Origin: an uncultured Lachnospiraceae bacterium | GTDB taxonomy: Bacteria; Bacillota; Clostridia; Lachnospirales; Lachnospiraceae | Direction: 5' to 3' | DNA: 64,000 nucleotides | Assembly: GCA_905235745.1 (NCBI GenBank) | Contig: CAJOMN010000003.1 | Coordinates: 53,239 to 117,238 of the forward strand | In this document: positions 28,711-36,821 of the stretch, in pieces | Layout: each line of letters begins with the position of its first letter | Position numbering within the stretch: position 1 is the first letter of the stretch | Program-made: the position numbers and the translations under genes | The notes under the pieces: generated by a model | Told to the model about the DNA's origin: nothing | What the model saw: only the letters and a program-made list of their open reading frames with translations | The model's database searches: none

Positions 28711-28738
28711 ATTAACGGAGTTAAGTAATTAACTCCGT
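28703..28738 (+). promoter_or_regulatory. Two adjoining palindromic operator sites
   Basis: GTTAAT-GT-ATTAAC (28703-28716) is followed at once by a perfect 10-base inverted repeat, ACGGAGTTAA (28715-28724) and TTAACTCCGT (28729-28738) with a GTAA centre. The shared GTTAA/TTAAC half-sites overlap or immediately follow the -10. The ROK repressor encoded at 32548 is the likely ligand, by proximity. Confidence 0.7.
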
Positions 28739-28762
28739 AATGTATTTGAAAGGACAGGAGCA

Positions 28763-30262
28763 ATGGGTGAAGTCTTAGTTTCCATGGAACATATAATGAA
28801 AAGTTTCCCCGGAGTAAAGGCGCTTGACGATGTCAGCTTTGAAGTGCAAAGCGGCGAGGTCATGGCTTTACTTGGTGAAAACGGTGCCGGAAAATCCACC
28901 CTTGTGAAGATACTGAGCGGAGTCTATGAGAAGGACGACGGAAAGCTCACCATCATGGGCAGGGAATATGAGACCCTTAACCCCAAACAGGCACGGGATG
29001 CCGGAGTGGCGATAATCCATCAGGAACTTAACATGTGCAAGGATCTTACCGTTGCGGAGAATATGTTTCTGGGAAGAGAACATGTTAAAGGTATAGTTCT
29101 TAACAATTCCGAGATGGAAAGCATTGCCCGCAAGTACCTTGACGAGCTTGGCGTGGATATAGATCCCCGGGAAACGGTAGGGAATCTTCCGGTCAGCAAG
29201 CAGCAGATGATAGAGATCGCCAAGGCTCTGTCGGTAAATGCCAGGATACTCATAATGGATGAGCCGACTTCCGCGCTCACATCAAGAGAGATCAAGGAAC
29301 TGTTCGCCATAATCGAGAGATTAAAGAGCCAGGGATGCGGTATAGTATACATTTCCCACAGGCTTGAAGAACTTTCGCATATTACCGACCGCGTAACGAT
29401 CATGCGTGACGGCAAATATATCACATCGGGTGATTTTACGTCGTTTACGATGGATGAAATCATTGCGAACATGGTCGGACGTGAGATCAAGGAGAAGTTC
29501 CCAAGAGTCAGCTGTCCAAAGGGCAGGAAGATATTCGAAGTAAGCGGTCTGAATGCGGGAAAGAGCGTCAGAAATATCAATTTCTCATTATATGAGGGGG
29601 AGATTGTAGGTTTCGCCGGACTGATGGGCGCCGGAAGAACGGAAACGACGAGAGCTATCTTCGGCGTGGACAAGAAGGAGAGCGGAACCATCATACTGGA
29701 TGGCAGGGAGGTTGTGATCAACAGTCCCGCAGACGCGATAAAGGCCGGAATAGTTCTGGCTCCGGAGGACAGAAGGAAGGACGGTCTGTGCACCAAGCTT
29801 TCTATACGTGAGAATCTTGCCCTTCCGAATCTTGATCTTGTATGTAATAAAGGCGGGGTTATTAACAAAGACAAGGAAAACAGGCTTTGCGACGAGGCTG
29901 TACAGAACCTGTCGATCAAGACCCCGAACGTTGATATCGATGCGATCTCGTTATCCGGCGGAAACCAGCAGAAGGTTGTTGTCGGAAAGTGGCTTGCCAG
30001 GAATTCGAGAGTCGTAATGTTCGATGAACCGACAAGAGGAATAGATGTCGGTGCAAAGGTAGAGATATACAATATCATGAATAAACTGAAAGAGCAGGGT
30101 ATCGCTGTTATGTTTGTCTCGTCGGAACTTCCCGAAGTACTCGGGATAGCCGACAGGATAATCGTTATGTGCGACGGACGCATAACGGGTGAGCTCATGG
30201 CAAATGAGACGACACAGAATGAGATATTAAAATACGCGACCCAGTTTGAGAGTAAATTGTAG
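28763..30262 (+). CDS. Sugar ABC importer ATPase (RbsA/MglA type)
   Basis: A 499-residue tandem ATPase of the carbohydrate uptake CUT2 class. The first domain has a full Walker A (GENGAGKST, near residue 38) and Walker B (ILIMDEPTSAL). The second has the usual degenerate GLMGAGRTE and an LSGGNQQKVVVGKWL signature. Tandem domains of this length are the mark of RbsA/MglA/XylG proteins that energise import of monosaccharides. It heads the operon behind the palindromic operator and is followed by the permease and binding protein. The sugar is not readable from the ATPase. Confidence 0.95.
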   Translation: MGEVLVSMEHIMKSFPGVKALDDVSFEVQSGEVMALLGENGAGKSTLVKILSGVYEKDDGKLTIMGREYETLNPKQARDAGVAIIHQELNMCKDLTVAENMFLGREHVKGIVLNNSEMESIARKYLDELGVDIDPRETVGNLPVSKQQMIEIAKALSVNARILIMDEPTSALTSREIKELFAIIERLKSQGCGIVYISHRLEELSHITDRVTIMRDGKYITSGDFTSFTMDEIIANMVGREIKEKFPRVSCPKGRKIFEVSGLNAGKSVRNINFSLYEGEIVGFAGLMGAGRTETTRAIFGVDKKESGTIILDGREVVINSPADAIKAGIVLAPEDRRKDGLCTKLSIRENLALPNLDLVCNKGGVINKDKENRLCDEAVQNLSIKTPNVDIDAISLSGGNQQKVVVGKWLARNSRVVMFDEPTRGIDVGAKVEIYNIMNKLKEQGIAVMFVSSELPEVLGIADRIIVMCDGRITGELMANETTQNEILKYATQFESKL

Positions 30263-30278
30263 GCGGAGGAATCGGAAG

Positions 30279-31277
30279 ATGGAAGGAAATCAGAAGACCG
30301 GATTTTTTAAAAAATTATTGCGGGTGAAAGGAATGGGTGCCGCGCTTACGGCGTTTGCCGGGCTGATAGTGATATATGTGGCTTTCGGCATTATGGAGCC
30401 CAAGGTTTTCTCCGGCCAGAATATAATGAATCTTCTTCGCTCGATGTCCAAATATCTGCTTATAGGTATCGGACAGAGTTATGTAATGATAACGGGAAAC
30501 ATTGACCTTTCGATCGGTGCCGTTGTCGGAATGAGTGCCATGATGTCCGCTACGCTGATGACACTCGGCGTCAACCCGGTCCTGGCGATGCTTATTACGC
30601 TGGCAGTTTCGCTGACGATCGGAGTTGTAAACGGTGTACTTGTAGGAAAGTTCAAGCTGCCCCCCTTTATCGCCACACTCGGAACGATGTTCATTGCAAG
30701 AGGTATTGCGTATATCGTGAACGGTAACCGTAATACGGACAATATCGGTATAGTGCTTGGAAAGGGAACGGCAGACAAGTATCAGAACTTCTTCTATTAC
30801 GGCAAATTCCTGGGACTGTATAATACGTTCTGGATCGCTCTGATAATATTCATCGTGTTCTACTTCTATCTGTCCAAGACGAGAAGCGGGCGCCATATCT
30901 ATGCTATAGGATCGAATGTTGAAGCGGCCAAATTATCAGGCGTGGGCGTTGTTACGACGACAATGAAAGCTTATCTTGTCAGTGAATTCTGCGGTGCGGT
31001 AGTCGGGTTCATCTTATGCGCACAGGCAGGTATGGGAAATATGGAAGCAGGTAACGTATACGAAATGTACGGTGTTGCCGCCGGCGTTATAGGAGGCGTA
31101 TCTCCTCTCGGCGGATCCGGAATCCTTCTGGGAACCTTTGCCGGAGCGGCGGTATGGCAGACTCTTGAGAACGGCCTTAATATGATAGGCGCACAGGTGG
31201 GAATACAGAGAATTGTCGTAGGTGTTATGGTTGTAGCGGCTGTTCTTGCATCTGTACTCAGAAACCGTAAGGAATGA
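30279..31277 (+). CDS. Sugar ABC importer permease (RbsC type)
   Basis: A 332-residue integral membrane protein with about nine hydrophobic segments, of the CUT2 permease family. Recognisable parts are IGIGQSYVMITGNIDLSIG near residue 65, KLPPFIATLGTMFIARG, and GSNVEAAKLSGV near 210. The ATG at 30279 is chosen over an upstream in-frame start at 30246 because GGAGG lies eight to twelve bases before it and the upstream stretch overlaps the ATPase gene. It forms the translocation pore with the upstream ATPase. Confidence 0.94.
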   Translation: MEGNQKTGFFKKLLRVKGMGAALTAFAGLIVIYVAFGIMEPKVFSGQNIMNLLRSMSKYLLIGIGQSYVMITGNIDLSIGAVVGMSAMMSATLMTLGVNPVLAMLITLAVSLTIGVVNGVLVGKFKLPPFIATLGTMFIARGIAYIVNGNRNTDNIGIVLGKGTADKYQNFFYYGKFLGLYNTFWIALIIFIVFYFYLSKTRSGRHIYAIGSNVEAAKLSGVGVVTTTMKAYLVSEFCGAVVGFILCAQAGMGNMEAGNVYEMYGVAAGVIGGVSPLGGSGILLGTFAGAAVWQTLENGLNMIGAQVGIQRIVVGVMVVAAVLASVLRNRKE

Positions 31278-31289
31278 TCAGGGACTTTA

Positions 31290-31324
31290 CGCCGCGAAAC
31301 GACTGCGCGCGTCGGATTGCGGCG
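31290..31324 (+). other. Intercistronic stem-loop before the binding-protein gene
   Basis: The outer arms CGCCGC (31290-31295) and GCGGCG (31319-31324) enclose inner arms CGAC and GTCG around a GC-rich loop. No T run follows, so it is unlikely to be a terminator. An RNA-processing or stability role between permease and binding protein is possible. Confidence 0.5.
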
Positions 31325-31368
31325 CAAAATCATAGAGTGTAATTATTACATTTTTTAAGGAGGATACT

Positions 31369-32346
31369 ATGAACAAGAGATTATTAGCATTGATTTTGGG
31401 CTCATGTATGACAGCGTCATTACTGGGTGGCTGCGCAACAGCAGCACCTGCACCTGCAGCAGAAGCACCTGCAGCAGAGGCTTCGACAGATGAGGCAGCA
31501 CCTGCAGCATCCGGAGACATTAAGATCGCTCTTATAACAATGGATTCGATCGATCAGCACTGGGTAACCCTTAACGAGGGAGCACAGGCTGAGGCTGCGG
31601 CTGAGGGAGTAACAGTTGATTTCATGTCTCCTGACACCAAGGATGACTCCAAGCAGATCGAGTGTGTTAACAACGCAGTTGCAGGCGGATACGATGCAAT
31701 TCTGGTTGCTGCAAACGGACCGGATGCTATCTCCGGAGCACTTAACGAAGCAACTTCCGCAGGCATCAAGATCATATATGTTGACTCACCCGCTAACGTT
31801 GAAGCTGAAGCTACATTCGCTACAAACAACGAGGCAGCAGGTAAGACAGCAGGCGAAGAGATGCTCAAGGAACTCCAGGCAAAGGGCATCGACAGCGGCG
31901 ATATCGGTATCGTAAACGTTAATGCTTCAACTCAGTCATGCGTAGACCGTGAGACAGGATTCAGAAGCGCATTTGAGGGAACAGATTACAATATTCTTGA
32001 GACACAGTACTGTGACGGCGATGCTGCAAAGGCACAGTCAATCGCAGAAAACTATATTACACAGGGTGTTGTAGGTATCTTCGGTGCCAATGAAGGATCA
32101 ACGACAGGTACAGGAAATGCCATCAAGGCAGCAGGAAGCGATATCGTTGGTGTAGGTTTTGATAAGTCCGATTCGATCAAGAACCTCATCGTTGACGGCA
32201 ACCTTCTGTGCACAATGGCTCAGAATCCTGACGTTATGGGAAGTGAAGGCGTAAAGGCAGCTGTTTCCGCAGTTAACGGCGAGAGCCTTGGCGGCAAGGT
32301 AGTAGATACCGGCGTTACAGTTTTAAATAAGGATAATATCCAGTAG
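31369..32346 (+). CDS. Sugar ABC importer substrate-binding lipoprotein (RbsB type)
   Basis: A 325-residue lipoprotein: signal peptide with lipobox LLGGC, then an Ala/Pro/Glu-rich linker, then a type I periplasmic-binding fold (IKIALITMDSIDQHWVTLNE at the start; VGIFGANEGSTTGTGNAI near residue 230). It captures the sugar outside the membrane for the upstream permease. Its codon choice looks more biased than its neighbours (many GCA, GAA and AAG), which fits high expression. It has a strong AAGGAGG site and ends at a strong terminator. The ligand is unknown; aldoses fit the neighbouring isomerase. Confidence 0.93.
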   Translation: MNKRLLALILGSCMTASLLGGCATAAPAPAAEAPAAEASTDEAAPAASGDIKIALITMDSIDQHWVTLNEGAQAEAAAEGVTVDFMSPDTKDDSKQIECVNNAVAGGYDAILVAANGPDAISGALNEATSAGIKIIYVDSPANVEAEATFATNNEAAGKTAGEEMLKELQAKGIDSGDIGIVNVNASTQSCVDRETGFRSAFEGTDYNILETQYCDGDAAKAQSIAENYITQGVVGIFGANEGSTTGTGNAIKAAGSDIVGVGFDKSDSIKNLIVDGNLLCTMAQNPDVMGSEGVKAAVSAVNGESLGGKVVDTGVTVLNKDNIQ

Positions 32347-32383
32347 GCCTGCAGATTCCAAGATTCATAATTCTTTTTCCTTA

Positions 32384-32430
32384 TGCCGGCAGTACGGGGC
32401 AATTGCGTTGCGTATTGCCGGCAGTTTTTT
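32384..32430 (+). terminator. Strong rho-independent terminator after the sugar importer
   Basis: A 13-base stem (32384-32396 with 32411-32423, one G-U pair) is followed by six T bases at 32425-32430. It separates the importer operon from the ROK gene. Confidence 0.92.
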
Positions 32431-32547
32431 ACAGTAAACGTATTAGATCAAGGGCGTTTGCTGCAACAAAGCTCTTATTGTATTACTGCAATTGTGAGCA
32501 TTCATTTGATATTATAAATGATATTGCAGAGGAAACGGAAAGGTTCA

Positions 32548-33756
32548 ATGACAGAGAAGAATCTGACAGGCAGCAACAACAGTGATCTTACCGAAATGAA
32601 CAGATCCGCGATCGTCAGGATACTTCAGCAGGATGTATACTCACGTGCGGATATTGCAAGGATCACCGGCCTGACTCAGGCGTCAATAACGAAGATCACG
32701 GCAGCACTCATTGATATGGGTATCGTATCCGAGGTCGGGACGATCAAGGGGAACGGAAACAGAAGGTCTATAGGTTTAAGGCTTAATTCCGAAGATAAAC
32801 AGATCATCGGAGTCAAGTTCTCGAGACAGATGTTCGCCATTGGAGTGTTTGATATTTCCGGTAAGCTCTATTCCACGCGGCAGACGGAATTTGAGCCGGA
32901 AAGGGATCCAAGGGATGTTCTGGAGGATATGAAGGATCAGATACGATCCACCCTGAAGAAATACAAAAATGCCGTGGCCATCGGGATGGCGGTTCCCGGT
33001 CCGTATCTTCGGGAAAAAGGCCGCATAGCGCTGCTGACCTCTATGTCCGGCTGGGACAATGTCAATTTTATAACCGAATTCGAGGATGAGTTTGACAAGC
33101 CTCTGTTTATCGAGCAGGATGCCAATTCGGGTGCACTTGCGGAATGGTGGTTTGGAAGGCATTCTGGTAACTACAACACACTGGCGTATCTGCTGGCCGG
33201 TGAAGGAATAGGATCCGGAGTTGTCGATAACGGCAGTCTCTTATTGGGAATGAAGGGTATTGCAAGTGAGGTAGGCCACCTAACCGTTGATATCACGGGA
33301 CCGAAATGCGAGTGCGGAAACAGGGGATGTCTGGAGCTTTATTGCAATATATCGGCGATGCTTAATATGGCAGCACATGAAATGCCGGAACTTGCAGGAA
33401 GGAAGTATACAAGCAGGTCGGAAGCCTGTGAGGATATTTTCAGGGAAGCAAGGGCCGGAAACAAACGTGCCGTTAAGGTAACGAGCGAGATCGGCAGGTA
33501 TCTCGGGTACGGATGTATCAGTCTTATGAATGCCTATAATCCGGATATCATCGTGATAGGGGATATTCTGTCGCTTGGAGGAGAAGAACTTCTCAAAACG
33601 ATAAAAGAAACCGTAAGGGACAGGGTACTGCCGGAAATATACGAAAATGTACGGATAGAGATGTCGGAACTGGGAGTGGATCCCACACTGCTCGGAGCTG
33701 CGGCAATAGCAACCGACAAGGTGCTTGCCAGACCGAGTGAATACCTGAGGTCGTGA
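32548..33756 (+). CDS. ROK family transcriptional repressor
   Basis: A 402-residue regulator with an N-terminal winged helix (residues about 10-70, SRADIARITGLTQASITKI) and a ROK sugar-sensing domain. The ROK zinc motif CECGNRGCLE lies near residue 255, preceded by GEGIGSGVV. ROK repressors of the XylR/NagC type release DNA when their sugar binds. The ATG at 32548 is preferred over one at 32518 because AAAGG precedes it, while the earlier one lacks a site. It probably controls the importer upstream and the kinase and isomerase downstream. Confidence 0.92.
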   Translation: MTEKNLTGSNNSDLTEMNRSAIVRILQQDVYSRADIARITGLTQASITKITAALIDMGIVSEVGTIKGNGNRRSIGLRLNSEDKQIIGVKFSRQMFAIGVFDISGKLYSTRQTEFEPERDPRDVLEDMKDQIRSTLKKYKNAVAIGMAVPGPYLREKGRIALLTSMSGWDNVNFITEFEDEFDKPLFIEQDANSGALAEWWFGRHSGNYNTLAYLLAGEGIGSGVVDNGSLLLGMKGIASEVGHLTVDITGPKCECGNRGCLELYCNISAMLNMAAHEMPELAGRKYTSRSEACEDIFREARAGNKRAVKVTSEIGRYLGYGCISLMNAYNPDIIVIGDILSLGGEELLKTIKETVRDRVLPEIYENVRIEMSELGVDPTLLGAAAIATDKVLARPSEYLRS

Positions 33757-33793
33757 TAATCCGGTAAATTATAATATAGAAGAGGATCAGATA

Positions 33794-34780
33794 TTGGATA
33801 AGATATATGACGTAGTAGCTCTTGGAGAATTACTCATAGATATGACAATGAACGGTAAGAGCAGTCAGGGCAATGCGCTCTATGAGGCAAACCCGGGAGG
33901 AGCACCATGCAATGTTCTTGCCATGCTGTGCAGGCTTGATCATAAAACGGCCTTTATAGGAAAGGTCGGAGATGATATATTCGGACATGAGCTCAAAGAA
34001 GTGATAGGGAAGGCAGGCATAGATACAAGAGGGCTGATAATGGATGCAGCCGCACGTACGACACTTGCTTTTGTCAAAACATTCGAGGACGGCGACAGGG
34101 ATTTTTCTTTCTACCGTAATCCCGGAGCGGATATGATGCTTCGGAAGGAAGATGTGGACACCGGGCTTATACGCTCGGCAAAGATATTCCATTTCGGAAC
34201 ATTGTCCATGACGCATGAGCCTGTAAGGTCGGCAACATTGTTTGCACTGGATGAGGCAAAGAAGGCCGGCGCCGTGATATCTTTTGATCCCAATATAAGA
34301 GAACCGCTATGGGACAGTATGGAAGATGCAAAGGCGCAGGTGATCAAAGGTCTGGAATATTGCGACGTTCTCAAGATATCCGATAATGAGATACAATGGC
34401 TTACGGGTTGTGAAGATTATACAAAAGGTGTAGACTGGATATATGATCACAGTAATGTATCACTTGTGACGGTCTCTCTCGGTAAGGCCGGCAGCCTCGG
34501 ATTCTACAGGAAATATCCCGAAGAAACGGACTATATCAAAGCAGAAGCCGCGCCGTTTCTCAGAAATGATACGATAGAGACAACAGGAGCAGGTGATACG
34601 TTCGGAGGATGCATACTGCATTATGTTCTTGAATGCGGTCTTAAGAATATCGATGAGAAGACACTTAAGGAAATGCTCACGTTCGCAAATGCGGCTGCAT
34701 CGATAATCACTACGAGACGGGGCGCATTAAGAGTAATGCCGACGCCAGATGAGGTTATGAACGTTATTGGCTGTAATTGA
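33794..34780 (+). CDS. PfkB family carbohydrate kinase, fructokinase-like
   Basis: A 328-residue sugar kinase of the ribokinase/PfkB family. The N-terminal signature GGAPCNVLAMLCRL is near residue 34, and the catalytic ETTGAGDTFGG near residue 260 supplies the base (Asp) and anion hole. Overall it most resembles ScrK-type fructokinases. Start TTG behind a GAGGAT site. Located between the ROK repressor and the isomerase, it would phosphorylate the ketose made by that isomerase. A sulfofructose kinase (YihV-like) is an alternative, because those are also PfkB proteins. Confidence 0.88.
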   Translation: MDKIYDVVALGELLIDMTMNGKSSQGNALYEANPGGAPCNVLAMLCRLDHKTAFIGKVGDDIFGHELKEVIGKAGIDTRGLIMDAAARTTLAFVKTFEDGDRDFSFYRNPGADMMLRKEDVDTGLIRSAKIFHFGTLSMTHEPVRSATLFALDEAKKAGAVISFDPNIREPLWDSMEDAKAQVIKGLEYCDVLKISDNEIQWLTGCEDYTKGVDWIYDHSNVSLVTVSLGKAGSLGFYRKYPEETDYIKAEAAPFLRNDTIETTGAGDTFGGCILHYVLECGLKNIDEKTLKEMLTFANAAASIITTRRGALRVMPTPDEVMNVIGCN

Positions 34781-34803
34781 TATTATCAAAAAGGAGAATT
34801 TAC

Positions 34804-35037
34804 ATGAAAGTAGAAAACATCAAAGACACAACAAAGTTTTTCCAGGTTATTGACGAATGCAAAGGAAAGGTTGAACTTGTAACGGGTGAGGGCGACAGAC
34901 TCAACCTTAAGAGCAAACTTTCGCAGTATGTTTCACTTGCAAACATTTTCTCGGACGGTACTATCAAAGAGCTCGAGCTTGTTGCATATGAGCCGGAAGA
35001 TATCGATCGTCTGCTGAATTTCATGATCAATCAGTAG
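34804..35037 (+). CDS. Small HPr-fold-like protein without active-site histidine
   Basis: A 77-residue protein that I do not recognise as a named family. By eye its predicted order matches HPr: a helix (DTTKFFQVIDEC), paired strands (KVELVTGEG and DRLNLKSKL), a helix over the regulatory-serine region (SQYVSLANIFS), a strand (KELELVAYE) and a final helix. No His occurs at all, so classical phosphotransfer is excluded. The ATG at 34804 is chosen because AAAGGAG lies just upstream; an in-frame start at 34777 overlaps the kinase gene. Its place inside a sugar operon suggests a metabolic regulator (inference). Confidence 0.72.
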   Translation: MKVENIKDTTKFFQVIDECKGKVELVTGEGDRLNLKSKLSQYVSLANIFSDGTIKELELVAYEPEDIDRLLNFMINQ

Positions 35038-35116
35038 TCATTCCATATAGTGAACGACAGAGTATTTCTGCCGTTTGCCGGAAGTACCGTGATTATTGTA
35101 AGAAAGAGGGCTGACA

Positions 35117-36343
35117 ATGAAGAAATACGAAATAGATACAGCCGAAAACAGGGAGTTCATGCTCGATCTGCGTAATGACCTTCTCTCGTTCGGACACGGA
35201 TTTACCTCTCCCGAAGGCGGGGCATACTACCTCGGAGATGATGGCACACCATGGCGTGACAGACCCCGTGAGACATGGATAACGTGCCGCATGACTCATG
35301 TATACAGTATGGGCGAACTTCTCGGACACAAGGGCAGCCGGCAGCTTGTCGAGTCTGCATTAAAAGGTATCCGGGGAGAGCTGCATGATGACCGGGCAGG
35401 AGGATGGTACGCCGGAATAACTGCCGACGGGAAGATCCTTCCCGACAAGCAGTGCTATGCGCACGCTTTTGTCATACTGGCAGCTACATCCGCAAGCCTT
35501 ATTCATGCGGACGGGGCTGATGAGCTGCTGAAGGAAGCGCTTGATACGTATGACAGGTACTTCTGGGACGAAGAGAACGGACTGGCAAGGGATACATGGA
35601 ATACCGATTTTACCGAGCTTTCCGATTACAGGGGCATCAACTCGAATATGCACACGGTTGAAGCATTTCTTGCTGCTGCCGATGTTCTGCATGATGAAAA
35701 ATACAGGGTAAGAGCGGGCAGCATTATCGATCATGTCATTAAATGGGCCGAAGAAAATAACTGGCGCATACCGGAGCATTATACAAAAGAGTGGAAAGCG
35801 GATCTGATGCTTAACCGTGATAAGCCGGATGATCCGTTCAAACCATTCGGAGCAACGCCGGGACACGGTATAGAGTGGGCAAGGCTGACTGTCCAGTATG
35901 CTCTTTCGGCATTTAAGGATGATAAGAGCAAGACTCAAAAATACACGGATGCGGCGCAAAAGCTGTACGATCGCGCCGTTAAGGACGGATGGGCAGCAGA
36001 CGGGGCTCCCGGTATCTGTTATACGACAGATTGGGACGGAAAGCCTGTCGTACATGACCGGATGCACTGGACGCTTGCGGAAGCGATCAACACATCAGCG
36101 GTTCTGTACCGTACTGTCGGATCTGACAGGTATGCTGCGGACTATGCAATGTTCATGGAATATCTTGATGAAAAGGTTGTGGATCATGAAAAGGGATCGT
36201 GGTTCCATCAGCTTGACCAAAGCAACCGTCTGATCGGTACTGTATGGCCGGGCAAGTCGGATCTGTACCATGCCGTACAGGCAACACTTATCCCTTATAA
36301 TGAGAAGATCGGATTATCTGTTGCTCCATCTTTGGATCACTGA
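35117..36343 (+). CDS. AGE/YihS family aldose-ketose isomerase
   Basis: A 408-residue (alpha/alpha)6-barrel enzyme of the N-acylglucosamine 2-epimerase family, nearest to YihS. Characteristic segments are TWITCRMTHVYSMG, GINSNMHTVEAFLAAADVL, PEHY, PGHGIEWARL, SWFHQLDQSNR and VWPGKSDLYHAVQATLIP. YihS-type enzymes interconvert mannose with fructose and glucose, or sulfoquinovose with sulfofructose. With a fructokinase-like gene beside it, mannose to fructose to fructose 6-phosphate is the simplest reading. No sulfofructose-phosphate aldolase or sulfolactaldehyde gene is in the window, which weakens the sulfoquinovose option. Confidence 0.85.
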   Translation: MKKYEIDTAENREFMLDLRNDLLSFGHGFTSPEGGAYYLGDDGTPWRDRPRETWITCRMTHVYSMGELLGHKGSRQLVESALKGIRGELHDDRAGGWYAGITADGKILPDKQCYAHAFVILAATSASLIHADGADELLKEALDTYDRYFWDEENGLARDTWNTDFTELSDYRGINSNMHTVEAFLAAADVLHDEKYRVRAGSIIDHVIKWAEENNWRIPEHYTKEWKADLMLNRDKPDDPFKPFGATPGHGIEWARLTVQYALSAFKDDKSKTQKYTDAAQKLYDRAVKDGWAADGAPGICYTTDWDGKPVVHDRMHWTLAEAINTSAVLYRTVGSDRYAADYAMFMEYLDEKVVDHEKGSWFHQLDQSNRLIGTVWPGKSDLYHAVQATLIPYNEKIGLSVAPSLDH

Positions 36344-36594
36344 TATGTATAATCTTTCATTTGGATCATAACGTTTACAGGCAGGCCTTTCGGACCGTAT
36401 CCGGAGCTCTTGACGGATATATTACCGGCATCCCTGGATCGCTCGGTTGCGAGAATGTTCGCAAAAGCTCCGCCGCCCCTTTTGTGACGACCGTCGCGGT
36501 ATTGTCCGCCCGATCCTCCGGAATCGGGGCCGGTACGGTTGGTAAGGCTGATGCCTGTTATTTTTCTGTAATCATCTCTCGTATATTCTGTCAT
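36337..36594 (-). CDS. Small Gly/Arg-rich protein of unknown function
   Basis: An 85-residue protein, not recognised. The N-terminal half is polar and Gly/Arg/Ser-rich, with no cysteine; the end reads PVNVMIQMKDYTYQ. It is accepted as real because an AAGGAGGT site sits ideally before the ATG and a TATAAT-like box lies about 90 bases upstream on its strand. Its stop overlaps the convergent isomerase stop by seven bases. No function is proposed. Confidence 0.6.
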   Translation of the reverse strand: MTEYTRDDYRKITGISLTNRTGPDSGGSGGQYRDGRHKRGGGAFANILATERSRDAGNISVKSSGYGPKGLPVNVMIQMKDYTYQ

Positions 36595-36734
36595 GGCCTA
36601 CCTCCTTGTAGTGCCTTCACAACTTGCGGCAAGTGTGCGGGAATCCTTTCCCTGTAACAGTGATGATATTCTCCTTCTATTATATTTATCGGCAATTTAA
36701 TGAATACAATTTATACCATTAATGCACACTAATA

Positions 36735-36743
36735 TGCTATAAT
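36735..36743 (+). promoter_or_regulatory. Extended -10 promoter for the MATE gene
   Basis: TGCTATAAT, an extended -10 with a perfect TATAAT hexamer at 36738-36743, lies about 80 bases before the chosen start. No good -35 is present, as is common for extended -10 promoters. Confidence 0.5.
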
Positions 36744-36821
36744 CTTCACTGGGTTTTTACCCCGTCAGGCGACCGCATGCTATATAAGCGCTGCGAAGGC
36801 GGGCATTACAAGGATGATAGG

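Noticed and set aside
29020..30198. Minus-strand frame of 392 codons opposite the sugar ABC ATPase
   Set aside because: Antisense shadow; rich in Ser/Leu/Ile with no domain.
28763..36343. Complete sulfoquinovose degradation locus
   Set aside because: Isomerase and kinase families fit, but no sulfofructose-phosphate aldolase, transaldolase or sulfolactaldehyde enzyme is present in the window.
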